Shown piece after piece: positions 43,903-52,444 of a DNA stretch of 64,000 nucleotides. Numbering within the stretch: position 1 is the first letter of the stretch; each line of letters starts with the position of its first letter. The stretch is from the NCBI RefSeq assembly GCF_900094565.1, contig NZ_FMAF01000015.1, positions 81,738-145,737 on the forward strand. Reading direction: 5' to 3'. A program made the position numbers and the translations under genes. Below the pieces are notes generated by a model. That model had not been told where the DNA came from and did not search any database. It saw nothing but the letters and a program-made list of their open reading frames with translations. The DNA comes from Martinezella lusitana (GTDB lineage: Bacteria > Pseudomonadota > Alphaproteobacteria > Rhizobiales > Rhizobiaceae).

Positions 43903-45140
43903 CCCGTCCGCTCGCAAAACCACTACGCAAGAACCCGCTTTCCCGCACCAAGGTGCCCTTGCTGCCGCCATCGGCGCGTAGCCGCAAGGCGCAAGGGCTG
44001 ACGCTTGCAGCCGCCACGGGCCGCTTCATGCTGCAATGCTGCGCCGAATGCGGAACATATGCTTATCCGCCGCGCGACGCCTGCCCGCGCTGCCTGTCGG
44101 CAGCACTTCCCTTCGTCGATGCGCCGACAGGCGGTACGCTGCTTTCCAAGACTTCGGTTGAGGTTACCAGTGATCCCTATTTTCGCGAGCATATGCCGTG
44201 GCGGGTGGGGCTCGTTCAGCTCGATTGCGGGCCAAGTGTGGTCACGCATCTGCATGGCGATTGTGCCGGCACCGGTAGCCGGGTGACGCTGTCGCTGCAA
44301 CTCGACAAAAGCGGCCAGGCCGTTTTCTTTGCCAAACCCGTTTCGGAGACGCCGCACATGGAAGACGATCCTCAATGGCGTGAAATGACAGCCGACCCGA
44401 AGTATCGGCGTATGCTGATCACCGACGGCCGCAGCCCCATGGCACTGGCTCTGGCCGCCGCACTGAAGAAGGCGGGTGCGTCCACGATTTATGTCGGCAT
44501 CGCCAACCGCTGGAAGCTATTTGACGGCCAGTTGCAGCTCGAGGCGATCGACGGTGTCGAGATCGTCGATCTCGACCTCACAAGCGAGCGGTCGGTGCAG
44601 GAGCTGGCGGCCGATATCGGCGCCAAGGTCGAAGTTCTCATCAATACGGCCGACCATGTGCGGCCTGCCCATCTTTTCGACGCGGGCGCTGCCAATACCG
44701 CGCGCGACACAATGGATCATACTGTCATGGGTCTGATGCGCCTTGCCCAATCCTTCGGACCGGTAATGCGGGCGCGCGGCGCGGACGGTGTTGCCGCGGC
44801 CGCCTGGGTCAATATCCTCTCGGTGCACGCGCTCAGCAGCGACCCGCAATTCGGCGTGCATTCGGCGGCGCATGCCGCCTGCCTATCCCTCTCGCAATGG
44901 CTGCGCACGCAGCTTCGTCCCGGTGGTGTGCGGGTGATCAACGCCTTTGTCGGGCCGCTCGACACGGAGTGGTTCCAGACTGTGCCGCCACCCAAGGTCG
45001 CGCCCAAGACGCTGGCCGATGCTATTGTCGACGGGCTGAAGCGTGGGCTTGAGGATATCTATGTCGGCGACGTCGCCAAGGATCTTTATGCGCGGCTTCT
45101 CGATAATCAAAAGGCCGTCGAACGCGAGGCGGAACAATGA
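43899..45140 (+). CDS. DUF35 zinc-ribbon/OB-fold protein fused to a degenerate SDR domain
   Basis: A 413-residue two-domain protein. Residues about 40-150 are a DUF35 module: a zinc ribbon with two CxxC pairs (QCCAECGTYAYPPRDACPRC) followed by an OB-fold ending in VFFAKPV. Residues about 170-400 are SDR-like (ILSVHALSSDPQFGVHSAAH), but the cofactor loop is TDGRSPMALA instead of TGxxxGxG and the YxxxK pair is replaced by two histidines. The SDR part is therefore unlikely to be an active dehydrogenase. ATGA overlaps on both sides tie it to the thiolase-like and cyclase genes. DUF35 probably gives the CoA site of an aldolase complex. Confidence 0.7.
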   Translation: MTRPLAKPLRKNPLSRTKVPLLPPSARSRKAQGLTLAAATGRFMLQCCAECGTYAYPPRDACPRCLSAALPFVDAPTGGTLLSKTSVEVTSDPYFREHMPWRVGLVQLDCGPSVVTHLHGDCAGTGSRVTLSLQLDKSGQAVFFAKPVSETPHMEDDPQWREMTADPKYRRMLITDGRSPMALALAAALKKAGASTIYVGIANRWKLFDGQLQLEAIDGVEIVDLDLTSERSVQELAADIGAKVEVLINTADHVRPAHLFDAGAANTARDTMDHTVMGLMRLAQSFGPVMRARGADGVAAAAWVNILSVHALSSDPQFGVHSAAHAACLSLSQWLRTQLRPGGVRVINAFVGPLDTEWFQTVPPPKVAPKTLADAIVDGLKRGLEDIYVGDVAKDLYARLLDNQKAVEREAEQ

Positions 45141-45928
45141 GCGTCGATATTCTCGAAACTCTGGCTGGTTCGCTTGCCAGCGGTGACATCCGTGTGGTGG
45201 ATCTCACCCATACGCTTTCACCGGACTTTCCTATCATCGTCATGCCACCGGAGCTGGGCCAGTCCGCACCCTTCCGCATGGAACGTATTTCCCGTTACGA
45301 TGCCAGCGGGCTGGCCTGGTACTGGAACAACCTCTCCTTCGGTGAGCATACCGGCACGCATTTCGATGCGCCGATCCACTGGTATACGGGCCGTGATCTG
45401 CCGCTAAATTCCGTCGATACATTGCCGCCGACGGATATGATTGCGCGGGCCTGCGTCATCGATTGCTCACGCGAAAGCGTCGGAAACGCCGATTTCCTGC
45501 TGACGGTTGCCGATGTGATGGTGTGGGAAGAGCAGCATGGTCAAATTCCGCCACGCTCGTGGGTGTTGCTTCGCACTGACTGGTCGAAACGCAATGGTGC
45601 AGCTTATGCCAATCTCCTCGGCGATGGTGCGCATACGCCGGGGCCGAATGCCGAGGTCATGCAATGGCTAGTGACCGAGCGCGACATTCTCGGCTTTGGG
45701 ACCGAGACCATCGGGACCGATGCCGGGCAGGCGGGCCATTTCTCGCCGCCCTATCCGGCGCATCACTATCTGCATGGCGCCGGGCGTTACGGGCTGCAAT
45801 GCCTTGCCAACCTCGACCAATTGCCGGCGACGGGCGCGATGATTTTTGCTGCGCCTCTGAAGATTCAGGGCGGATCTGGAAGTCCTCTACGCGTGTTGGC
45901 CCTGGTTCAGTCGCGCTCGACGGGATGA
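45137..45928 (+). CDS. Cyclase-family metal-dependent hydrolase (kynurenine formamidase-like)
   Basis: A 263-residue protein of the cyclase/KynB family, which hydrolyses amide, ester or ring bonds using divalent metal ions. The signature HTGTHFDAPIHW supplies the metal ligands (His71, His75, Asp77, His81). Start ATG 45137 overlaps the stop of the DUF35-SDR gene. Its 3' end overlaps the convergent MarR-type gene by 22 bases. In the operon it probably opens or trims the compound before or after CoA activation; the exact substrate is unknown. Confidence 0.85.
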   Translation: MSVDILETLAGSLASGDIRVVDLTHTLSPDFPIIVMPPELGQSAPFRMERISRYDASGLAWYWNNLSFGEHTGTHFDAPIHWYTGRDLPLNSVDTLPPTDMIARACVIDCSRESVGNADFLLTVADVMVWEEQHGQIPPRSWVLLRTDWSKRNGAAYANLLGDGAHTPGPNAEVMQWLVTERDILGFGTETIGTDAGQAGHFSPPYPAHHYLHGAGRYGLQCLANLDQLPATGAMIFAAPLKIQGGSGSPLRVLALVQSRSTG

Positions 45929-46449
45929 GGGGCGATCGCCACGCGCCTGGCAGCGGTATCGTAGAAGCTCGTCAAAAGCTCCAGCATTTCGGTCGCATCG
46001 CCGAGCCCTTTTTCCGCGTGATCCATTTTCTGGATGAGCGAGATCAGCAAATGCCGGCGCAGGGTGCGGTAGTCCTGCGTCAGCTTGCTGCCTTTGCGTG
46101 TCGGCACATAAAGTGTGTCCTTGCGCGACCGGCCCTTCACTCGCTCGATTAGCTGTAGGGCCTGCAATTTCTTGATCGCATATTGAATGTTGGCGGTGTC
46201 GTCGCGGCCGAGGAGGCGGGAGATTTCGGCAAGGCCCTTCGGCTTGTTGCGGTAGCGGATCGTATGAAGGACGGCGGTGTCGAGGCCGCTGAGGCCAGAC
46301 CCGGCAAGCTCGCTGGCACATTCCGACTGCCAGCGCACGAAGGCGGCGGAAATCCGCCAGAGCGACCATTCAAATTCGGTCAGCGCCGCTTCCGCCACTT
46401 CCGTCGCCGTCTCGTCGAGTGGAATTTCGTTTGCTGTAGGCGAATTCAT
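45907..46449 (-). CDS. MarR-type winged-helix regulator
   Basis: A 180-residue regulator. The DNA-binding region is GLAEISRLLGRDDTANIQYA followed by KKLQALQLIERVKG; the amino part ends in FEWSLWRISAAFVRW. ATG 46449 follows GGAGAACCAA. It lies convergent to the cyclase gene and divergent to the racemase-like gene, with a palindrome (46478-46493) between the divergent starts. Its likely regulon is the surrounding cluster, where similar sites recur. The inducing ligand would be an acid or CoA ester of the pathway. Confidence 0.8.
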   Translation of the reverse strand: MNSPTANEIPLDETATEVAEAALTEFEWSLWRISAAFVRWQSECASELAGSGLSGLDTAVLHTIRYRNKPKGLAEISRLLGRDDTANIQYAIKKLQALQLIERVKGRSRKDTLYVPTRKGSKLTQDYRTLRRHLLISLIQKMDHAEKGLGDATEMLELLTSFYDTAARRVAIAPHPVERD

Positions 46450-46477
46450 TTGGTTCTCCAGAGTGGATATGGCTACG

Positions 46478-46493
46478 ATTAAAGCCTTAAATT
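46478..46493. promoter_or_regulatory. Candidate operator ATTAAAGCCTTAAATT
   Basis: A palindromic element (TTAA-AGCC-TTAA core) 29 to 44 bases before the MarR-type start, in the gap to the divergent racemase-like gene. It shares the GCCTTAAA/GCTTAAAA pattern with the elements at 39851-40110 and 42264. Confidence 0.45.
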
Positions 46494-46546
46494 CCCGTTT
46501 TGACGAGAGCAAAACGACGCGTGACAACGAACAGGACGAGGGAACA

Positions 46547-47353
46547 ATGCGCATATTCTGGCAAAGCTTCATCGACGCCACGGCCAGCGCCACTTACATG
46601 CATAAGCTTTCGGACTACCTGAACGGCATCGCCGAGCCCGGTACGACAGTCGAGGTTTTCGGCATCAGTCCGCCGGACCGGCACTTCGGGCGGCTGGCGG
46701 AATTCCGTTGCGCGGCGATCGCGATAGACAACGGGCTCGAAGCCGAAAAGCGCGGCTATGATGCGGTGGTTCTCGGCCATTTTCAGGATCCCGGCCTTTT
46801 CGAGCTCAAATCGGCGGTGAGCATCCCGGTGATCGGCGCAGGCGAGGTCTCGATGCACTATGCCGCCCGCTTCGGACGGCGCCTCGCGCTTGTCACCCTC
46901 GATGACGTCTTTCAGACCTGGCACTATGAGCAGGCTGATCTCTACGGACTGGGCGACCGGGTGAAGCACGTGGTGGGGATGAATTGCGCGCCATCCGATT
47001 TCAGCGCCGCCTTTGCCGGCGACGATGAGGCGCGCAAACGTATGCTTGCAGCCTTCAGTGCCTGTGCCGAACCGCTTGTTCGCGATGGCGCCGATGTCGT
47101 GGTGCCGGCCGGCATCCTGCCCGGCCTGCTGGTCGGCGGCGAATATGGCTTCAAGGTGCTGCATGCGCCGGTCGTCAATCCAGCTGCGGTGACCTTAAAG
47201 AGCGCCGAAATGGATGTGCGCCTGCGGAAACTCAACGGCATCGACGTGAGCCGCGGCCCCTTCTGCTCGCTCGCAACGTCGGAAGCAGTCAAGGATTTCC
47301 GCAGCTTCGTCGCCCATGGCCGGCAGACGCCGTTGTTTTCAGACGACGTCTGA
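46547..47353 (+). CDS. Aspartate/glutamate racemase-superfamily protein lacking both catalytic cysteines
   Basis: A 268-residue protein with the racemase fold: MRIFWQSFIDATASATY, then GHFQDPGLFELKSAVSIPVI and DVVVPAGILPGLLVGGEYGF. Hydantoin and Asp/Glu racemases have Cys in the positions shown here as H (GHFQDPG) and A/G (VPAGIL). It therefore is not a normal racemase; the sequence resembles a subfamily often annotated as HupH-like. It may be a decarboxylase- or isomerase-like variant. ATG 46547 follows GAGGGA. It is divergent from the MarR-type gene and probably belongs to the same regulon. Earlier in-frame starts lie antisense to the regulator and are rejected. Confidence 0.75.
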   Translation: MRIFWQSFIDATASATYMHKLSDYLNGIAEPGTTVEVFGISPPDRHFGRLAEFRCAAIAIDNGLEAEKRGYDAVVLGHFQDPGLFELKSAVSIPVIGAGEVSMHYAARFGRRLALVTLDDVFQTWHYEQADLYGLGDRVKHVVGMNCAPSDFSAAFAGDDEARKRMLAAFSACAEPLVRDGADVVVPAGILPGLLVGGEYGFKVLHAPVVNPAAVTLKSAEMDVRLRKLNGIDVSRGPFCSLATSEAVKDFRSFVAHGRQTPLFSDDV

Positions 47354-47859
47354 ATGATCTCATCCGATCGTTGGCGTCAGCGCCCGCACGGCCGAAGCGG
47401 CCATGATCTTGCCGGCTTGCGGCATTCAGTCGACTGACGGCGGCGAAGGTGCGGCTTTGTGTGGAATTCCTAGCCACGAGGCTCAAGGTGCAGGCGGCAT
47501 TAATGCCTTTCCTTGAGGAGCGCTTGCGATAGCATCCGGGATGCTTCTCCGGATTTAACCGTGAAAAGCTGCCAATTGTGCAGCCCCTCGATAAGGTCCT
47601 CGGTCGACTGTGTGTTCGCCGTCTGACTGCGTGCAGAAATACGCCATATGCTGGCCACCGTATCGGATCTGCTTCCAGCCTCGTTCAAAATGCCCGATCG
47701 TTCCTGATGTCGTTTCCAAGTCGCGCCACGCAACCCTCAATCTTGGCCAGCAGGATCTCGAAATCGATCGGCTTGGTTCCTTCGACATCATTGGATGGTT
47801 TCGGCAATAAGCTCTCGTTTACACTGCAGGCGCATTCGCAAACTGGAGAATTCCTTAGA
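47354..47859 (-). pseudogene. Probable response-regulator remnant
   Basis: No complete gene is present here. On the minus strand around 47695-47810 the frame reads LPKPSNDVEGTKPIDFEILL, then AKIEGCVARLGNDI and a stop, which looks like the end of a CheY-like receiver (the KPIDF element). A later frame at 47500-47733 (including ASIWRISARS and FTVKSGEASRML) is also protein-like but out of phase. I take it as a decayed gene. From 47354 to 47500 I see nothing. Confidence 0.35.
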
Positions 47860-48636
47860 CTATTGGTGCTGCATGACGCTCAACCCGCCGTCCACAGTCA
47901 GGCAGGTTGCATTCATGAAGGGGCATTCGTCCGAGATCATGAAAACCGCAGCCATGGCGATCTCTTCGGGTGTTGCGATGCGGCCGCCCGGATGAAGCTT
48001 CATCGTTTCGGCCTTAGCTTTTTCCGGATCCGGGAAACTATTCCAGTAATCCACGACTTTCTGCGTCGCGACATAACCTGGAGCCAGGGCATTCACGCGA
48101 ACGTTCTTCGAAGCATATTCGATCCCCAGCGACTTGGTCATTCCCAGAAGGGCGTGCTTGGCGAGCGGATAGGGAAAGGTGTGCGGAATGATCGTGAAGG
48201 CATGCGTCGAGGCGATGTTAAGGATCACGCCGCCACCGTTGTCGATCATCTGTGGCAGCACGGACCGGCAGCAGTTCCAGGCCCCCTTGAGGTTGATGTC
48301 GAAGCAGCGCTGCCACTCCTCATCCGTTGATTGCAACGGTTCCGCAAATACATTGACGCCAGCATTGTTGACGAGCGCATTGAGGCTGCCGATCTGCTTG
48401 TCTGCCTCGGCGATGGCCGCCTTTATAGCGGCCGCGTCGGTAATGTCGGTGGCTTGGTGGCCGAGGATGGCGCCCTTCGCCTTCAGTTCAGTAGCCGTTT
48501 GCGCAAGAACCGATTCATCGCGGTCGACAAGGAAGAGACGTGCGTCTTCAGCCGCGAAAGCCTCTGCGATTGCCCGTCCAATTCCCTGAGCAGCGCCTGT
48601 GATAAAGACCCTTTTGTCAGAAAGGCGGTTGGGCAT
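47860..48636 (-). CDS. SDR-family sugar or sugar-acid dehydrogenase
   Basis: A 258-residue classical SDR. It has TGAAQGIGRAIAEAF, NNAGVNVFAEPLQ, the serine in IASTHAF and the YPLAKHA catalytic pair, followed by LAPGYVATQKVVDYW. ATG 48636 follows GAGGAAATACAGG. It lies 53 bases after the aldose 1-epimerase gene on the same strand, opposite the araFGH importer. Enzymes of this kind oxidise L-arabinose, galactose or deoxyketonates in oxidative sugar pathways of rhizobia, so a sugar dehydrogenase role is likely. Confidence 0.83.
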   Translation of the reverse strand: MPNRLSDKRVFITGAAQGIGRAIAEAFAAEDARLFLVDRDESVLAQTATELKAKGAILGHQATDITDAAAIKAAIAEADKQIGSLNALVNNAGVNVFAEPLQSTDEEWQRCFDINLKGAWNCCRSVLPQMIDNGGGVILNIASTHAFTIIPHTFPYPLAKHALLGMTKSLGIEYASKNVRVNALAPGYVATQKVVDYWNSFPDPEKAKAETMKLHPGGRIATPEEIAMAAVFMISDECPFMNATCLTVDGGLSVMQHQ

Positions 48637-48689
48637 CCTGTATTTCCTCTTCAAGCATTGCTGAACATGGTGGGCGGTCAGGATTGGCA

Positions 48690-49583
48690 TTATCCCGGGA
48701 TTTCGTGGGGTTGCAGCCGGATTGAGCCCTCAAGACCTTCCCCGTGGTGCAGAACCTTCAGATCGCCCAGACCCGGCAGGTTATGGCCGTTGGCCAAATG
48801 GGACATTGGCTCGAAGCAGAAGTAGTCCCGGCGAAATTCGGGGTCAAACTTGCTATCCGAAAGAAAAATGAACGTATGCTGGAAAAGTGGGTCCGCGGTC
48901 AGGGTGAGGGCCGTGCGGTTTTCCGGCCAGGTGATTTGCGCCTCGCCGCTCCAGCCCTCGAAGCCGTTGTTGATCCAGCGGTTGGGCAAGGGAGACGGCC
49001 GCGAAAAGTCGAGCTCGGTCGGAATGCCGGCCGGCTTGCCAGGCAGCCAGCCGGCGGTCTCGGTCCAGTAGCGCTGCGTCTTCGCGCAAAGCGTCGTCTG
49101 CTCGGTCAGCGGAAAGAACGGATGCCAACCGAGCCCGAAGGGCAGGGCATCTTCGCCGGTATTCTCCAACCGCATATGCAGCCTCAGCCCGTCGGCAGAC
49201 AAAGTGATGGTCTGTCTCACGTCGTAGCTGTAAGGCGTCCCCTGTCCTTGGTGGCGGTAACCGATCTGCACTTCGTTGAGGCTGCGGGACAAAAGCGACC
49301 ATTCGCCCAACCAGCCGTCGCCATGAAGATAATGGGCGTCCCAGGACGTGTTGGGCAAAAGCGAGTAGTTGCGACCCCCGAATGCGAAACGGTTGTTGCG
49401 GACGCGATTGCCGAAGGGGACAAGCGGATAACAGGCGGAGGAACGTGCATCGGCAGCGTCCTGCGCGGGTCTCAGAAGCGGGATCTTGCGGCCATCCACC
49501 AACCAGGAGAAATCGAGCAACAGGCCGCCCGACGTCGAAACACGGGCCGAAAAAGAGCCCGCCTGCAAGTCGATGAGAGCCAT
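48690..49583 (-). CDS. Aldose 1-epimerase (mutarotase)
   Basis: A 297-residue mutarotase that interconverts alpha and beta anomers of aldoses such as galactose or arabinose. The motifs GLGWHPFFPLTEQT (catalytic His), FEGWSGEAQI (catalytic Glu region) and the early LLRPAQDAADARSSACYPLV with the substrate-binding Arg are visible. ATG 49583 with a GGCAG site is chosen; an upstream start at 49625 adds an unlikely tail. It should prepare the sugar for the SDR encoded downstream. The divergent araF gene lies 282 bases away, with palindromic sites between them. Confidence 0.87.
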   Translation of the reverse strand: MALIDLQAGSFSARVSTSGGLLLDFSWLVDGRKIPLLRPAQDAADARSSACYPLVPFGNRVRNNRFAFGGRNYSLLPNTSWDAHYLHGDGWLGEWSLLSRSLNEVQIGYRHQGQGTPYSYDVRQTITLSADGLRLHMRLENTGEDALPFGLGWHPFFPLTEQTTLCAKTQRYWTETAGWLPGKPAGIPTELDFSRPSPLPNRWINNGFEGWSGEAQITWPENRTALTLTADPLFQHTFIFLSDSKFDPEFRRDYFCFEPMSHLANGHNLPGLGDLKVLHHGEGLEGSIRLQPHEIPG

Positions 49584-49645
49584 TGAGCGGCTGCCTTTCC
49601 CGGGCTGATCCTGAATGCGCGGCACCCTATATTTGGTCGGGTGAA

Positions 49646-49654
49646 AGTCAATAT
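49646..49654. repeat. AGTCAATAT, inverted copy of ATATTGACT at 49786-49794
   Basis: The 9 bases AGTCAATAT here and ATATTGACT at 49786-49794 mirror each other on the two sides of the divergent epimerase-araF gap. Each contains TTGACT on its outgoing strand, so they could be matching promoter or regulator elements. Confidence 0.35.
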
Positions 49655-49774
49655 ATATGTACTATTTATTTCTATGGTTCGCTGGATGTATTCCGCTCAA
49701 ATCCTTTCAATGACAGGGAAATGAGACATTTTCCTCAAGATTGACCGCTAGAAACCGCGCTCATAACCAGAAAA

Positions 49775-49802
49775 ATCATACACAAATATTGACTGGTATG
49801 AT
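49775..49802. promoter_or_regulatory. Operator candidate ATCATAC-N14-GTATGAT
   Basis: A perfect 7-bp inverted repeat with a 14-base spacer, 64 bases before the araF start. The GTATGAT arms resemble sites of FadR/DgoR-type GntR regulators; such a regulator is encoded at 53510-54283. It overlaps ATATTGACT, so binding would block a promoter. Confidence 0.5.
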
Positions 49803-49865
49803 GTTTCTTTTTATTCAATATCGGCTGCCGATGCGTGGCAGACCGAGATTTTCAGGGAGAGAGAC

Positions 49866-50849
49866 ATGCGTTTGTTCAAAGCAGCCATCGTGGCTGGCAC
49901 GTTAGCCGTTTTGGCGGCTGGCTCCGCTTTTGCAGAGGACGTCAAGATCGGCTTCATCGTAAAGCAGCCGGAAGAGCCGTGGTTTCAGGACGAATGGAAG
50001 TTCGCCGACCAGGCCGCCAAGGAGAAGGGCTTTACCCTCGTCAAGATCGGCGCCGAGGATGGTGAAAAGGTCCAGTCGGCAATCGACAACCTCGGTGCGC
50101 AAGGCGCCCAGGGCTTCATCGTCTGTACACCAGACGTCAAGCTTGGCCCAGGCATTGTCGCCAAGGCCGCGGCCAATCAGCTGAAGCTGATGACGGTCGA
50201 CGACCGCCTGGTGGATGCCAACGGCAAGCCGCTCAAAAATGTTCCCCATATGGGCATTTCGGCCTCGAAGATCGGCGAAACTGTGGGGCAGGCAATCGTG
50301 GACGAGGTAAGGAAGCGCGGCTGGGATTTGAAAAGTGTCGGTGCGATCCGCGTTTCCTACGACCAGCTTCCGACGGCAGTTGATCGCGTCGAAGGCGCCA
50401 TCTCCGTGCTGAAGGCAGCAGGCTTGCCGGCTGCGAACATCTATGACGCCCCGCAGGCGAAGACTGATACCGAAGCGGCTCTCAATGCTGCCACGACGGT
50501 TCTCAACAAGCATGCCGACGTGAAGTATTGGGTTGCTTTCGGCCTTAATGACGAAGCCGTGCTCGGCGCCGTGCGCGCGTCTGAATCGGTCGGTATCGCG
50601 GCCGACAACATGATCGGCGTAGGCATCGGCGGCGCGGATTCGGCGATCAACGAATTTAAGAAGCCTTCGGCTACGGGCTTCTTTGGCACCGTCATCATCT
50701 CGCCGAAACGCCATGGCTATGAGACTGCGCTCGATATGTACGACTGGATCGCCAACGGCAAAGAGCCGCCGAAGCTGACGCTGACCTCCGGTTCCCTAGC
50801 GCTACGCGGCGATTACGAAAAAGTCCGCAAGGGTCTCGGCATCGAATAA
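49866..50849 (+). CDS. araF: L-arabinose ABC transporter substrate-binding protein
   Basis: A 327-residue periplasmic protein with a Sec signal ending AFAED. The beginning IGFIVKQPEEPWFQDEWKFA is nearly the same as E. coli AraF, as are GFIVCTPDVKLGPGIVAKA and KNVPHMGISASKIGE. E. coli AraF binds L-arabinose and also D-galactose and D-fucose, so the same range is expected here. GGGAGAG precedes ATG 49866. It is the first gene of araFGH, transcribed away from the epimerase and SDR genes that would use the sugar. Confidence 0.93.
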   Translation: MRLFKAAIVAGTLAVLAAGSAFAEDVKIGFIVKQPEEPWFQDEWKFADQAAKEKGFTLVKIGAEDGEKVQSAIDNLGAQGAQGFIVCTPDVKLGPGIVAKAAANQLKLMTVDDRLVDANGKPLKNVPHMGISASKIGETVGQAIVDEVRKRGWDLKSVGAIRVSYDQLPTAVDRVEGAISVLKAAGLPAANIYDAPQAKTDTEAALNAATTVLNKHADVKYWVAFGLNDEAVLGAVRASESVGIAADNMIGVGIGGADSAINEFKKPSATGFFGTVIISPKRHGYETALDMYDWIANGKEPPKLTLTSGSLALRGDYEKVRKGLGIE

Positions 50850-50922
50850 TCATCCACACAAGATGATTTTTAATCCCGGCGGCGTCATCAACACCGCCGG
50901 GTTCTTCCCCGATGGAGCGATG

Positions 50923-52428
50923 ATGGCCTTCCTCGAATTCAACAATATTTCCAAAGGTTACCCCGGTGTCCAGGCGCTTTCCAGCGTCTCCTTCGACGTG
51001 GAGAAGGGGGCGATCCACGGATTGATGGGCGAGAACGGAGCCGGCAAATCCACGCTGATCCGTATTTTGTCCGGCGATCAGGCCGCGGATCAGGGTAGTA
51101 TTCTCATTGGCGGCGAGGAACAAAGGTACGGGTCGACCCGCGATGCGTTCCATGCGGGCGTCATCGTCATCCATCAGGAGCTTCAGCTGGTTCCGGAGCT
51201 CACCGTTGCCGAGAATCTCTGGCTCGGGCGCTTTCCGAGCAAGGCCGGGGTGATTGACAGCAAGACGCTGATCCAAACCGTTCGCGCCAAGCTCGACGAG
51301 ATCGGCATCGATGTCGATCCTTCCGCCAAGGTTTCCGCGCTTTCGATCGGCGCCCGCCAGATGGTCGAGATCGCCAAGGCGGTGATGCTGGATGCCCGGG
51401 TAATCGCGTTGGACGAGCCGACGTCGTCGCTGTCGTCGCGCGAAAGCGAGATTCTGTTTTCCCTGATCGACAGGCTGAAGGCGAAGGGCGCGGTCATCCT
51501 TTACGTTTCGCACCGCCTGGACGAGATTTTCCGGCTTTGCGACAGCCTGACCGTCCTGCGCGACGGCAAACTTGCCGCTCATCATCCAGATATCGGCGAG
51601 ACGACACGTGAGCAAATCATCGCCGAAATGGTTGGCCGCGAAATCACCAATATCTGGGGCTGGCGCGAACGGCCGCGTGGCGATATCCGCCTCGACGTCA
51701 AGACTCTGTCCGGTTCAAACTTACGCAATCCGATCAGCTTTTCTGTCCGCAAGGGGGAGATCCTCGGTTTCTTTGGGCTGATCGGCGCGGGGCGAAGCGA
51801 GATGGCGCGGCTTCTATACGGTGCCGATCATCGCCATCAGGGTACCGTCACTATTGACGGCGTTACCGTTTCGCCCGGCAATCCGAAGGCGGCGATCAAT
51901 GCAGGCATGGTTCTGTGCCCGGAAGACCGCAAGTTCGACGGCATCATCCAGGGTCGGTCGATCGAAGAGAACGTCACGATCTCGTCAAGGCGACATTTCT
52001 CTCCCTTCGGGATATTGAACCCGAAGAAGGAAGCCTCCGTCGCCGATCAGTTCATCGCCAAGCTCAAGGTTCGCACGCCGTCCCGCAAGCAGGACATTAT
52101 CAATCTTTCGGGCGGCAATCAGCAAAAGGTCATCCTCGGCCGCTGGCTTTCGGAGCAGGGCATCAAGGTGCTGGTGATCGATGAGCCGACCCGCGGCATC
52201 GATGTCGGCGCCAAATCGGAGATCTATGAGATTCTTTATGAGCTGGCGGCCGGCGGAATGGCGATCGTCGTCATTTCGAGCGAGCTTCCCGAAGTCATGG
52301 GTATTTCCGATCGCATCATCGTCATGTGCCAGGGCCGCGCCGCGGCCGATGTCGCGCGCGCCGATTTCGATGAGCGCAGAATTCTGACTGCCGCCCTCCC
52401 CGATAAGAACGCCGCCGGCACAATTTAA
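50923..52428 (+). CDS. araG: L-arabinose ABC transporter ATPase
   Basis: A 501-residue protein (504 in E. coli) with two ATP-binding domains of the CUT2 sugar type. The first domain has GENGAGKSTL and signature LSIGARQMVEIAK with DEPTSSLSSRE; the second has GLIGAGRSEMARLL and LSGGNQQKVILGRWL with DEPTRGIDVGAK. The degenerate second Walker A is normal for the family. I choose ATG 50923 since GGAG lies 5 bases before it; ATG 50920 is almost equivalent. It energises uptake through AraH. Confidence 0.93.
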   Translation: MAFLEFNNISKGYPGVQALSSVSFDVEKGAIHGLMGENGAGKSTLIRILSGDQAADQGSILIGGEEQRYGSTRDAFHAGVIVIHQELQLVPELTVAENLWLGRFPSKAGVIDSKTLIQTVRAKLDEIGIDVDPSAKVSALSIGARQMVEIAKAVMLDARVIALDEPTSSLSSRESEILFSLIDRLKAKGAVILYVSHRLDEIFRLCDSLTVLRDGKLAAHHPDIGETTREQIIAEMVGREITNIWGWRERPRGDIRLDVKTLSGSNLRNPISFSVRKGEILGFFGLIGAGRSEMARLLYGADHRHQGTVTIDGVTVSPGNPKAAINAGMVLCPEDRKFDGIIQGRSIEENVTISSRRHFSPFGILNPKKEASVADQFIAKLKVRTPSRKQDIINLSGGNQQKVILGRWLSEQGIKVLVIDEPTRGIDVGAKSEIYEILYELAAGGMAIVVISSELPEVMGISDRIIVMCQGRAAADVARADFDERRILTAALPDKNAAGTI

Positions 52429-52444
52429 TTCAGGAATTATAACG

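Noticed and set aside
46277..46546. Upstream in-frame extension of the racemase-like gene
   Set aside because: It lies antisense to the MarR-type gene; the ATG at 46547 has a good ribosome site and matches the family start.
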